Origin: Novosphingobium sp. | GTDB taxonomy: Bacteria > Pseudomonadota > Alphaproteobacteria > Sphingomonadales > Sphingomonadaceae | Length of the DNA stretch: 64,000 bases | Direction of reading: 5' to 3' | Assembly (NCBI RefSeq): GCF_027531025.1 | Contig: NZ_JAPZQX010000004.1 | Coordinates: forward strand, 372,001-436,000 | Part shown: positions 8,978-17,433 of the stretch, one piece after another | Numbering within the stretch: position 1 is the stretch's first letter | How the letters are laid out: each line of letters begins with the position of its first letter | Made by a program: the position numbers and the translations under genes | The notes under the pieces: generated by a model | Databases searched by the model: none | The model's input: only the letters and a program-made list of their open reading frames with translations | What the model was told of the DNA's origin: nothing

Positions 8978-10177
8978 ATGAACGCGCCGCGAAAAGTTGC
9001 GATTGTCGGCGCCGCGGCCAGCCCGGTGGGCAGGTGGGCGCCCAGCGACCAAGACGATGACGCCCTGTTCGAGCTCGATGTGCTTGGGCCGCTGGTGATC
9101 GCGGCACTCGCCGAAGCGGGGCTGGATCGCAGCGCCGTCGATACAGCGGCCTTCGTCACGCCCAGCCCTTCAACCCGCCAGCTTGGGTTTTCGACCTATA
9201 TGGCCGCGCGGCTTGGGCTGCGTTGCAATGGCTCGGTGTCTGAGGTCAGCGCGCTGGGGGTTTCGGGCGGACTTGCCTTCGATCAGGCGCTGGCCGACGT
9301 CGCTTTAGGCCGCGCTGAAACGGCTCTGGCCTTGGGCATCTCGTACCAGACCAATGCCCCCTTGCCGGTGGTCATGGAGCACAGCCTGCGCGCGGTGGGC
9401 GATGTCGATTTTCAATCGCCGTTCGGGCTTACCCCGATCAGCTGGTATGCCTTCGATGCCGCGCGCTACATGCACGAAACCGGAATAACGCGAGAGCAGA
9501 TCGCCCAGATCGCGGTAAAAAGCCGCAGGCATGCAATGGCCAACGAACTGGCCCAGTTTCGCAAGGAATTGACGCTGGAAGAGGTTCTGGCCCAGCGGAT
9601 GATTGTTTCCCCGCTTGGTTTGTTCGAAGTGCCATCGGTAGCCGACGGAGCAATCTGCCTGGTGCTGGCCAGCGAAGAGGCGGCCCGCGCCAGTGGCAAG
9701 CCCTATGTGACCGTGGAAGGCCGCGGCTATCATCACGAGGGCTATCACCAAATCGGCGGAAAACCCCACGATATGACCGCCTTTCCGGCCGCCCGACAGG
9801 CCGCCCGCGCGGCGTTGGATACCGCGGGAGTGAGCCTGGGCGATATCGACCTTGCGGAACTTTATGCGCCTTGCACGATCACCGAAGTCCTGGTCAGCGA
9901 AGCTATCGGATTCTGTGAGCGAGGCCGAGGCGCGCTGGACGCAATAGCTGGCGCAACCTCGCTTGGCGGGCGGATCCCGATCAACACCTCGGGCGGCTGC
10001 CTGTCGCGCGGCCACCCTCCGGCGCTGACCGGGCTATATGGATTGTTTGAGCTGCGCGAACAATTGCTTGGCCGTTGTGGCGCGCGGCAGGTCGAAGGTG
10101 CCCGGTTGGCCATGCACTGTTGCGAATCCGGAAACTACAATGCTGCCCTGATCCATGTGCTTGAGGGCCCGAAATGA
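8978..10177 (+). CDS. Thiolase-superfamily protein (SCP-x/Ltp2-like) without N-terminal cysteine, module A
   Basis: A 399-residue thiolase-fold protein of the SCP-x/lipid-transfer subgroup. The C-terminal landmarks are present: GGCLSRGHPPALTG around 339-352 and CCESGNYNAALIH from 381. In the segment where thiolases carry the acyl-accepting cysteine (SEVSALGVSGGLA, 88-100) there is none. A tyrosine occurs in AELYAPCT (Y296) where many thiolases have an asparagine or histidine. The steroid aldolase Ltp2 also lacks the cysteine, depends on a DUF35 partner and cleaves by retro-aldol chemistry. A DUF35 gene overlaps the stop of this gene by 4 bases, supporting a complex of that kind. Aldolase versus Claisen thiolase activity is inference. 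Confidence 0.8.
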   Translation: MNAPRKVAIVGAAASPVGRWAPSDQDDDALFELDVLGPLVIAALAEAGLDRSAVDTAAFVTPSPSTRQLGFSTYMAARLGLRCNGSVSEVSALGVSGGLAFDQALADVALGRAETALALGISYQTNAPLPVVMEHSLRAVGDVDFQSPFGLTPISWYAFDAARYMHETGITREQIAQIAVKSRRHAMANELAQFRKELTLEEVLAQRMIVSPLGLFEVPSVADGAICLVLASEEAARASGKPYVTVEGRGYHHEGYHQIGGKPHDMTAFPAARQAARAALDTAGVSLGDIDLAELYAPCTITEVLVSEAIGFCERGRGALDAIAGATSLGGRIPINTSGGCLSRGHPPALTGLYGLFELREQLLGRCGARQVEGARLAMHCCESGNYNAALIHVLEGPK

Positions 10178-10596
10178 CACTTCCGATCATCAACATTAAC
10201 GTTGACTTGCCGTCGGTACCGCGCAGTGGCCACTTCACCCGGCAATTCTGGCAGGCGCTTGGTGAAGGCCGGTTCCTGCTTCAGCAGTGCACCGCTTGCA
10301 CCGCTCTGCGTTTCCCCCCCGGCAGCATTTGTGCCGAATGTCCGGGATCTGAAACGCTTTGGATCGAAGCCAGCGGCAGGGGCACGCTTTATGCACTCAC
10401 CACCGTCCATGCCGGCCCGCCAGCACTGATGCGAGATGGCCCCTATACCCGGGCGATAGTCGATCTGGATGAAGGTGTTCGGCTGATTGCGGAATGGCTC
10501 GGCGATCCTGAAACCCGCTTCGACACACCTGTTGAACTTGTCGTCACGCGGTATACCAATGGCTGCCTGTTCGGCGCCCGGTCAATTGCTGCCTAG
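10174..10596 (+). CDS. DUF35/OB-fold zinc-ribbon protein, thiolase partner, module A
   Basis: Small 140-residue protein with a rubredoxin-like zinc ribbon (CTAC at about 39-42, CAEC at about 53-56) followed by an OB-fold domain with GRGTLYALTTVH and a typical ending ending in LFGARSI. DUF35 proteins bind thiolase-fold partners and probably help hold the acyl-CoA; ChsH2 does so for Ltp2. The start overlaps the stop of the thiolase-like gene (ATGA), consistent with obligatory co-expression. The last 15 bases overlap the convergent cytochrome c gene. The paralogue at 26832-27263 pairs with the second thiolase-like protein. Confidence 0.88.
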   Translation: MTLPIININVDLPSVPRSGHFTRQFWQALGEGRFLLQQCTACTALRFPPGSICAECPGSETLWIEASGRGTLYALTTVHAGPPALMRDGPYTRAIVDLDEGVRLIAEWLGDPETRFDTPVELVVTRYTNGCLFGARSIAA

Positions 10597-11226
10597 TGCG
10601 CTAGCATAGGCCGAAACCGGCGCCAGATCTTCATCTGCCAGAGCTGTTGCGGCCTGCTTCATTTGCTGCCCGGCCATGTCCGCCGGGTCATAGCCGCGCC
10701 CGCCAGCCCGGTAAGCCTTGAGGCTGGCTAGGATATACCAGTCGGCCTGGCCCGCCAGCCGCGGCGCACCAATGTCAGCATTGCCCATGCCGTCCGCGCC
10801 GTGACACGCAGCGCAGCCGTCATAGGCCTGGACTCCGCGCGCTTGGGCAGCGCTTTTGGCGATTGTCGCATGTGGTGCCGATGCCGATCGCTTGCTGTAA
10901 AAGGCCGCTGCGCGCTTGCGTTCTTCCGGACCAAGTGATTGGGCAATCACGTACATCTGCGGGCCGAACGGGTCACCCGGCTGCGTCCCGCGCGCGCCCG
11001 CCGCAAAATGGTTGAGCTGCGATTCCAGGTAGGCGGCATCGAGCCCGGCAAGCCGCGGTGCGGATCTGGCCTCAATGCCTTCGCCCTTGCTGCCATGGCA
11101 GACGGCGCAGCTTGCGACCATCTTCTGGACCTCATGCTCCTGCATGCCGGTCGACGCCGCGAACGCGATTCCCGAGGCGGCGGCCAGCAATCCGATTGGA
11201 GCAATCCAGTGTGATGTGCGAATCAT
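10582..11226 (-). CDS. Diheme cytochrome c (c4-like), periplasmic
   Basis: Exported electron carrier of 214 residues with two heme-attachment sites, CAVCH (C40, C43, H44) and CAACH (C138, C141, H142), in two cytochrome c domains, as in cytochrome c4 or c-type subunits serving periplasmic dehydrogenases. The N-terminus is a signal peptide ending near AFAAS. ATG 11226 is preferred over the upstream TTG at 11238 because GGAGA lies 6 bases before it. It is convergent with the DUF35 gene and flanked by the TonB receptor gene. It may accept electrons from the module A dehydrogenases (inference); module B lacks a counterpart in the window. Confidence 0.85.
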   Translation of the reverse strand: MIRTSHWIAPIGLLAAASGIAFAASTGMQEHEVQKMVASCAVCHGSKGEGIEARSAPRLAGLDAAYLESQLNHFAAGARGTQPGDPFGPQMYVIAQSLGPEERKRAAAFYSKRSASAPHATIAKSAAQARGVQAYDGCAACHGADGMGNADIGAPRLAGQADWYILASLKAYRAGGRGYDPADMAGQQMKQAATALADEDLAPVSAYASALGSN

Positions 11227-11395
11227 GGGTATCTCCAAGCCAGCTGGCGAACCACGATAAAGCCCGCAAATCGGCCAATCTCAACGATGGATGCATTTTG
11301 CATAACAGATGCCGGGTATCCCATAAGCAGATAGCAATGTCCCGGGTTAGGGCATGAACTCAGAAATTCAGGTAACAACATTGCGGGAGGTCATC

Positions 11396-13702
11396 ATGTC
11401 GAGAACTTGGAAGAGCTTGCTTCTGGCGAGTGGTACGTGGGCGGCACTGGCCGCAGCTCCCGCCCTGGCGCAGGACGCAGATGCCGACGAAGCCGGCAGT
11501 GGTGAAATCGTCGTTACTGCCCAAAAGCGAGCTCAGAGCGTTCAGGACATTCCCTTTACGGTGAATGCAGTCGCCGGTGAATCGCTCCAGAACGCTGGCG
11601 TTACCGATGTCTTCTCGCTCCAAACGCAGGTCCCTGGCCTCGATATCCGCACCACCAACCCGCCATCGGCAGGCGGCGCCTTTTCGATCCGTGGGCTGGG
11701 CACCGGCGTGTTCAACCTGGGCTTCGAGCCGTCGGTCGGCACCGTAATCGATAACGTTTACCGCTCGCGCTCGGGCCTGGTTGCAGGCAGCGACTTCCTC
11801 GATCTCGAGCGCGTCGAAGTGCTCAAGGGCCCGCAGGGCACGCTGTTCGGCAAGAACACCTCGGCCGGCCTGATCCACTTCGTCACCGCCAAGCCGGATC
11901 TCGGGAAGACGGCGTTCACCCTGCGCGGCGAATACGGCAATCACAAGCGCGTCAACCTGCAGGGCATGGTCAACCTGCCGCTGAGCGATACCGCTGCCCT
12001 GCGTGTTGCTGCTGGCTTCGTCGATGACGACGGCTACATTCGCGACGCCGTTACCGGTGCCGGTTATGGCGAGAAGCACCGCTTCAACATTCGCGGCCAG
12101 ATACTAATTGAGCCAAGCGACAGTTTCAGCGTGCGGCTGATTGCCGACTACGCCAAGGCTGACGAGCTTTCGATAACCGCAGTCCCTTTCAAGGTGGATG
12201 CCGCAGACACGCTTGCCAACCAGGCGCTCGCAACGGCTGCCGGCTCAAGGTTCTTCGCCGATCGCTCGGACGACAAGCGCCGTGCGGCGATAAACACCGT
12301 GCCCTTGCTAAACGCGGAAGACTGGGGTCTGTCTGCCGAAATCAACTTCGACATTGGCGGCGCGACGCTCAGCTCGGTGACCTCGTATCGCAAGTTCACG
12401 GATACCTTCCAGGGTGACAACGATTTCGTCGGCACCGATATCCTCAACACCAACCAGGGCGAATCGATCAAGACCTTCACCCAGGAACTGCGTCTTTCGA
12501 CCAAGGTGGGTGAGAACCTCGATCTGATGGTCGGCGGCTTCTACAGCAATGAGAAGATCCGCCGCCTCAACCAGTTCGTCTGGGGGCGCCAGATCGCTGG
12601 TAACGGCCCGGGCTTCTTCTTCCCCTGGGCCCCGGGCGTGGCCTTCACCGACAACATGGGCCAGGACGGTAGCAGCTATGGCTTCTTTGCTCACGGCATT
12701 GCCAAGCTTGACCGCCTGACGGTAACCGCCGGCCTGCGTTATTCGGGCGACAACAAGGACGGCTTCGGCAGGTTCACTTATCCCCAGCCGTTCCCGCTGC
12801 CGATGGTCTATGACTACGGCGCCGGCACGCCGGTTGCGGCGAAGGTCGACGATAGCGGAATCAGTGGCACCTTCAGCTTGGCTTACGAAGTCAGCGATGC
12901 GTCCAACATCTACGGCACCTACAGCCGCGGCTACAAGGGCGGCGGGATCAGCTTGATCCGCGATGCTGGTGGAATTCTTGTCGGCCCGCAATTCGGCCCA
13001 GCTCCGCCTCCGGGCTGCGGTGCCGGTCCGTTCCCTGGCACGTTCAGCTGCGCGCCGTCTGACCCGACCTTTGACAAGGAAACGGTCGATCACTTCGAAG
13101 TCGGCCTCAAGACCACCTTCATGGGTTCGCAAGGCCGGTTCAACCTGGCACTGTTCCACACCAAGGCACAGAACCTGCAGACTCAGGCACTGTTGCCGTC
13201 AGGCTCATTCAGCGTGATCAACATTGGTTCGGCCACTACCAAGGGTGTGGACATCGACGCGGGTGTATCGCCGGTCGAAGGGCTCGATCTGACTGCTGGC
13301 GTTGTCTATGCCGAAACGAAGGACAACAACGGCTTTGACCTTGACCATGCCCCGCGCTGGAGTGGCGGGTTTGGAGCAACCTACGAGTTCCCGATCAGCT
13401 CGAGCGGGGTCAAGGGCTTCGTGCACGGCGATCTGGCATTCAAGAGCAGCTACTTCACCACCAATGATCGCAGCGAAAAGCAGGACGGCTATTCGCTGGC
13501 CAATGCCCGGATCGGCATCCGCGGCGAAGATGATCGTTGGGAAGCGTCGCTGTGGTGCCGCAACTGCTTTGACACGAAGTATCGCACGATCGATTTCCGC
13601 ATCCCGCTCGACGGCGCGCGGTTCAACTTCGACGGTGCCTCGGTGCTCAGCTACATCGGCGAATCGCGTTTCTATGGGGTAACACTGCAGTACAAGTACT
13701 GA
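11396..13702 (+). CDS. TonB-dependent outer-membrane receptor, module A
   Basis: Outer-membrane TonB-dependent transporter of 768 residues. A signal peptide ends at ALAQ near residue 26, followed by a TonB-box-like GEIVVTAQKR, the plug domain (RVEVLKGPQGTLFGKNT near 140) and a beta-barrel whose last residues (GVTLQYKY) end in an aromatic as expected for BAM recognition. ATG 11396 has GGGAGG 5 bases upstream and is preferred over ATG 11354, which would place 14 residues before the signal peptide. It is followed by a strong terminator. Sphingomonads use such receptors to import large or hydrophobic substrates; PegB of the peg operon is one. Substrate unknown. Confidence 0.92.
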   Translation: MSRTWKSLLLASGTWAALAAAPALAQDADADEAGSGEIVVTAQKRAQSVQDIPFTVNAVAGESLQNAGVTDVFSLQTQVPGLDIRTTNPPSAGGAFSIRGLGTGVFNLGFEPSVGTVIDNVYRSRSGLVAGSDFLDLERVEVLKGPQGTLFGKNTSAGLIHFVTAKPDLGKTAFTLRGEYGNHKRVNLQGMVNLPLSDTAALRVAAGFVDDDGYIRDAVTGAGYGEKHRFNIRGQILIEPSDSFSVRLIADYAKADELSITAVPFKVDAADTLANQALATAAGSRFFADRSDDKRRAAINTVPLLNAEDWGLSAEINFDIGGATLSSVTSYRKFTDTFQGDNDFVGTDILNTNQGESIKTFTQELRLSTKVGENLDLMVGGFYSNEKIRRLNQFVWGRQIAGNGPGFFFPWAPGVAFTDNMGQDGSSYGFFAHGIAKLDRLTVTAGLRYSGDNKDGFGRFTYPQPFPLPMVYDYGAGTPVAAKVDDSGISGTFSLAYEVSDASNIYGTYSRGYKGGGISLIRDAGGILVGPQFGPAPPPGCGAGPFPGTFSCAPSDPTFDKETVDHFEVGLKTTFMGSQGRFNLALFHTKAQNLQTQALLPSGSFSVINIGSATTKGVDIDAGVSPVEGLDLTAGVVYAETKDNNGFDLDHAPRWSGGFGATYEFPISSSGVKGFVHGDLAFKSSYFTTNDRSEKQDGYSLANARIGIRGEDDRWEASLWCRNCFDTKYRTIDFRIPLDGARFNFDGASVLSYIGESRFYGVTLQYKY

Positions 13703-13728
13703 GACTTCCTCTGCCGACGACAGCAACG

Positions 13729-13763
13729 AGCCCCGGATTTCCAGCGAAGTCCGGGGCTTTTGC
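13729..13763 (+). terminator. Rho-independent terminator after TonB receptor gene
   Basis: A 9-base perfect stem, AGCCCCGGA at 13729-13737 and TCCGGGGCT at 13750-13758, encloses a 12-base loop and is followed by TTTTGCTT. It lies 26 bases after the receptor stop codon and closes that transcription unit before the SnoaL-like gene. Confidence 0.85.
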
Positions 13764-13782
13764 TTAAATGGAGTGCGCGATC

Positions 13783-14754
13783 ATGCGGGTCTGCAAACTG
13801 ATGGCCGGATTGGCAATCGCACTTGCGGCTTCGGGAACCGCCGCTGCCGGGCCGTGCAAGCTCGATCAGCGCGCCTCCGCTCGTACAGTTGCGGGTATGG
13901 ATACTGAACTGGCGACTGCCAACAGCGCGAACCGTCGCTCGGCCTATGAGCGATACATTGCGCTATTCGATCCAGGCGCCAGGGTATTCGGACTGGTTGC
14001 CGATCGGATCGGAACGATCGAGGATGTGCGAAAGCACTACCGGGCAGTGTTCTTCGAACTGCAGAACGGCACGCTGGTCGAGGATGATCGAATTGTCGTG
14101 GGCGAGATGGGGGCGCATCGCTATCACTCAATGCTGACGCTCAACGGCACTTTTGACGGGGTTGTAGCCAAGGACAAGCCGGTCACCCTGCGCGGCCAGA
14201 CCTTCTTCCGCTATGGTAGCGACGGACGGATCGTCGAGCGCTGGTCGAATCACGACCACGCCTACCGCATGGGCCAGTTGCTGGGCGACAAGGGGCGTGA
14301 TGAAGGTGCCCGGATCGCTGCCCAGCTCAACGGGCCAGGGCTGAGCGAGGAGCAGGGCTATACCTTCGTCACGCGCTTCACCAATTCGTTCAGCCGGGTT
14401 GAGGCACCGGCACAGCGCAGAACCGAAGTGGCCGGCATGCTCGCTGACGGGCTGATCGTCCACGGCCTGAACTGCGGCAATGCAAGCAAGGCTGATTTGC
14501 TCGCATACTACGACGGCCTCTGGGCTGCTTTTCCCGATCTGCACATGAAGCTGGCGGGTGAGCCGATGTCGGGGTGGTCGATGGTGGCGTTCCGCTGGCA
14601 GGCCCGCAGCTCGCAACGTGCGCCTTGGCGGGCCCAGAGCCCCGGTTACCGCACGATCGCAACCTGGAGAGGACAGGCGATCGCGCGGCTCAACGGCGAC
14701 AGCAAGATCACAGAGCTTTGGCTGAACGAAGAACCGGTCAGCTTTGATCGATAG
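13783..14754 (+). CDS. Exported protein with two SnoaL/NTF2-like domains
   Basis: Predicted secreted or periplasmic protein of 323 residues: signal peptide to about residue 21 (ALAASGTAAAG), then two consecutive NTF2-like cone folds, the first around residues 35-160 and the second around 190-320 (ADGLIVHGLNCG, YDGLWAAFPDLHMK). SnoaL-like proteins include polyketide cyclases, ketosteroid isomerase relatives and many uncharacterised members. ATG 13783 is chosen because GGAG lies 9 bases upstream; ATG 13768 sits directly on the terminator tail. The gene is convergent with the PLP-enzyme gene. No catalytic residues can be assigned with confidence. Confidence 0.65.
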   Translation: MRVCKLMAGLAIALAASGTAAAGPCKLDQRASARTVAGMDTELATANSANRRSAYERYIALFDPGARVFGLVADRIGTIEDVRKHYRAVFFELQNGTLVEDDRIVVGEMGAHRYHSMLTLNGTFDGVVAKDKPVTLRGQTFFRYGSDGRIVERWSNHDHAYRMGQLLGDKGRDEGARIAAQLNGPGLSEEQGYTFVTRFTNSFSRVEAPAQRRTEVAGMLADGLIVHGLNCGNASKADLLAYYDGLWAAFPDLHMKLAGEPMSGWSMVAFRWQARSSQRAPWRAQSPGYRTIATWRGQAIARLNGDSKITELWLNEEPVSFDR

Positions 14755-14766
14755 TTTGCAAGTGCT

Positions 14767-15912
14767 TCAAAGGATCCGATCGAGTTCGGTGACTATGTCC
14801 TCCGGATCCTCAAGGCCGATGGACAGCCGGACGAAACCCGCCGTCTGGCTGTAATATCGTTCGCTTGCCGTGCCGCCATTGCAACTGGTTATCGCCATTC
14901 CGAAGCTGGGGCCAAAACGGATGAAGCTGCTGCGGTTCGCCATGCGTGCGACGGCTTCGGCTCCGCCCTTGTGGAAAAACGTGATCACGCTGCCCCCAAG
15001 ATGGCCGCAGTCAGCGGCAAACGGATCGCGCCAATGGTAGCCCGCCAACCCAGGATAGATCAATTCAGCGATGCGAGCATCGGTCGCCAGCTTCGTCGCG
15101 ACTTGAAGCGCCGATGCGCTGGTTTGCCTGACACGAAGGTCAAGAGATCGCACCCCGTCGAGGATTTTACCTCCCACCTGCGGTGCCAGCACGCCACCCA
15201 AGGTCCAGCGCATCCTTGCAACGGGATTGATCAGTTCGGATCGTCCGATCGCCACCCCGCCCATCGCTTCGCCAAAACCGCCGATGATCTTTGTCAGGCT
15301 GTGGATGACAATATCGACACCATGTTCAAGCGGGCGAAGGATGGCTGGTGACAACAGAGAGTTATCGGCGATGGAAATACCCCCATAAGCCTTGCACAAC
15401 GCGGCGATTTCGCTTGCGGGGCAATAGGCGAGGGCAGGATTGCTGAGTGGTTCAAAGAACAGAACCTTGGGCCTGTGCCGTGCAAGGTCTGCTTCAAGCA
15501 TTGCAAGATCGTTAGTGTCGGAGGCAATTGCCTGGATGCCCCACCTGCCCAAATGATTGGCCAGGAAATCGACAGTATTGGGATAGGCCCACTTCGAATA
15601 GATAAGCCTGTCGCCAACAGAAAGCTGCGCCAGCAGACATTGCGAAATGGCGGACATGCCTGAGGCAGCGCATACCGCGAGCTCGCCCCCTTCAAGCGCT
15701 GCCAGAGCTTCTTCCAATGCCCATACTGTGGGGCTACCAGCGCGGGCATATTCGACCCGCTGCGTCGGATCGGTCGGATCGCGTGGAGGAAGATAGCCTG
15801 GTACCGGATCATCCTGGCCAACAGGAAAGAAGTTTGCGGTATTTATCGGTATTCCGCTGCCGAAGCCACGGTTACCAAGCTGGTTAGCCTGGGTGGGTGG
15901 TTTGCCGACCAT
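14767..15912 (-). CDS. Cys/Met-metabolism PLP-dependent enzyme (cystathionine gamma-synthase/lyase-like)
   Basis: Fold type I PLP enzyme of 381 residues in the Cys/Met metabolism family. The PLP lysine lies in VIHSLTKIIGGFGEAMGG (K208), and SGMSAISQCLL near residue 85 is the cofactor phosphate loop; SIADNSLLSP contains the conserved aspartate. Family members carry out gamma-replacement or elimination on sulfur amino acids. TTG at 15918, directly after the SDR stop codon, is an alternative start. It is the last gene of a minus-strand run lipoprotein-SDR-PLP enzyme. Which reaction it catalyses cannot be decided; the neighbours suggest a catabolic rather than biosynthetic role (inference). Confidence 0.8.
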   Translation of the reverse strand: MVGKPPTQANQLGNRGFGSGIPINTANFFPVGQDDPVPGYLPPRDPTDPTQRVEYARAGSPTVWALEEALAALEGGELAVCAASGMSAISQCLLAQLSVGDRLIYSKWAYPNTVDFLANHLGRWGIQAIASDTNDLAMLEADLARHRPKVLFFEPLSNPALAYCPASEIAALCKAYGGISIADNSLLSPAILRPLEHGVDIVIHSLTKIIGGFGEAMGGVAIGRSELINPVARMRWTLGGVLAPQVGGKILDGVRSLDLRVRQTSASALQVATKLATDARIAELIYPGLAGYHWRDPFAADCGHLGGSVITFFHKGGAEAVARMANRSSFIRFGPSFGMAITSCNGGTASERYYSQTAGFVRLSIGLEDPEDIVTELDRIL

Positions 15913-15918
15913 CGTCAA

Positions 15919-16755
15919 CTAGTCCTTGCCAAATAGGCGCCTGCGCCAACGGCTTTCCAGCCACTTGCGCCCCAGCAGTCTCGGCGCCAGCCAATTGCTG
16001 ACATAGCCCGGTGTCACAACATAGCGGGCGCGCGGTTCGCGAGTATTGCAGGCCAGCTCGACTGCTTGCGCAACCCGCAAGGGATCGAGCGCAGTCTGGG
16101 CCTCTTTGCCCATGTGCTTCGCCATGCGTCCGAAGGCCGGGCCGAATTCGCTATCTGCGCCTTCGATCGGGGTATCCGGCCCGAGTTTTGAACCGATCGC
16201 GGTGCGCACCGATCCGGGGGCGATTACCGAGGTGTGGATGCCGTGCTGGCCAAGCTCGACCCTAAGGCTCCCGGCCAGGCCTTCGATGCCGTGCTTGGCA
16301 GCGGAATAGGCGCCGCAGAAGGGCAAGGGATCGACCCCGGCGAGCGAGCCGATGAAAACGATCCGTCCGCCCGGGCGGCGCAGCAGGGGAAACAGCGCGC
16401 GGGTGATCGCAAAAGGCGCGATCAGATTGAGCTCGATCGCAGATCTGAACCCGGCAACCGATTGATAGACCGCTGCGGCCGGCATGCTGGTTCCGGCGTT
16501 GTTGCACAGCACATCGAGCGGCGCGCCTTCGAGCAGCGCTTCGACCTCGGCAGGCAGTTGCGAGATGCGGACCTGATCGGTCACGTCGAGCAAGATCGGG
16601 CTGAACTGCTTGCCTCCCCGTTCGGTCAGTTGGGCGGCGTCTTCGAGCCTGCGCACCGTTCCCAAAACCCGCCAGCCGCGCGCCAGAAAATGCTCTGCGG
16701 TTGCCGCGCCGATACCGCTGGAGACTCCGGTGATCAGGATTGAGCGCGCAGTCAT
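15919..16755 (-). CDS. Short-chain dehydrogenase/reductase
   Basis: Classical SDR of 278 residues with cofactor motif TGVSSGIG (9-16), NNAG at 85-88, catalytic S137 in IGSLAG, Y150 and K154 in GAYSAAKHG. It oxidises or reduces a hydroxyl/keto group with NAD(P); substrate unknown. The start overlaps the stop of the upstream lipoprotein gene (ATGA) and its TAG directly precedes the PLP-enzyme coding frame, so the three genes form a tight operon. The length with a C-terminal basic tail resembles the SDR5-like and retinol-dehydrogenase-like members. Confidence 0.88.
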   Translation of the reverse strand: MTARSILITGVSSGIGAATAEHFLARGWRVLGTVRRLEDAAQLTERGGKQFSPILLDVTDQVRISQLPAEVEALLEGAPLDVLCNNAGTSMPAAAVYQSVAGFRSAIELNLIAPFAITRALFPLLRRPGGRIVFIGSLAGVDPLPFCGAYSAAKHGIEGLAGSLRVELGQHGIHTSVIAPGSVRTAIGSKLGPDTPIEGADSEFGPAFGRMAKHMGKEAQTALDPLRVAQAVELACNTREPRARYVVTPGYVSNWLAPRLLGRKWLESRWRRRLFGKD

Positions 16756-17267
16756 GCACCGCCGGGCGCGGGCAGATCGTTGCCCATATCAACTGCGATC
16801 TTCCACGTGCCATCAGTCTGCCGCTTCCACACGAACAGCACCTTGCCCTCGCCGCGGTGCCCAGGCAGCGACTCGCCGCTGGTCCGCATCAGCAGACGGC
16901 TGCGATAGGTACCCCAGGTATAGGCAAGGTCGCCTTCCTGCCGGATCCCGGTCAGGTCTACCGACATCTCCGGTACCGTCAGGTTCTGGGCAACAAAACT
17001 GCCAAAACCGCGCAGCCCCGATTTGCCGTCCAGAGCCGGCATGCGGTTGTGCAGACCGACGACGTCATCGGTGAAGATCATCAGCCAGCGCTCGACATCG
17101 CCCGCCTTGAACGGCGCGATATAGTCCGCATCGATCCGGGCCTGCGCCGCTGGAAGCGAAAACGACGCTGCCGCGGCGACTGCGCCCGCGGGTTGCGGAC
17201 CGCCGCTTTGCGAAGCCGGAGTGCAGCCGGCCAGTGCCCCTGCCATCAAAGTCAGCCAAATTCTCAT
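16752..17267 (-). CDS. Lipoprotein with SnoaL/DUF4440-like domain
   Basis: A 171-residue predicted lipoprotein: MRIWLTLMAGALAGC gives a short signal peptide with lipobox LAGC (C15), followed by an Ala/Gly/Pro-rich linker and an NTF2-like domain (about 45-165) of the DUF4440 or ketosteroid-isomerase-like kind (DVERWLMIFTDDVVGLHN, GTWKIAVDMGND). The ribosome binding site GAGAGGTGA precedes the ATG at 17267. It heads the operon with the SDR and PLP-enzyme genes and is divergent from the FAD oxidase. Function unknown; it is one of two NTF2-fold exported proteins in this stretch. Confidence 0.7.
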   Translation of the reverse strand: MRIWLTLMAGALAGCTPASQSGGPQPAGAVAAAASFSLPAAQARIDADYIAPFKAGDVERWLMIFTDDVVGLHNRMPALDGKSGLRGFGSFVAQNLTVPEMSVDLTGIRQEGDLAYTWGTYRSRLLMRTSGESLPGHRGEGKVLFVWKRQTDGTWKIAVDMGNDLPAPGGA

Positions 17268-17433
17268 AGGTCACCTCTCAACCGCATCCTATCAAGCGCG
17301 GGCCGGTTGTCGCTATGCTGCCTCGCTTGTTCATTATTCGGATGCGCATAAGATCGACGGACTTGCGCAAAGGACGGGCATCGGCATTGCGACTTATAAC
17401 GCAATCTCGAAAACTGCGGCTGGAGGGTTGGCG

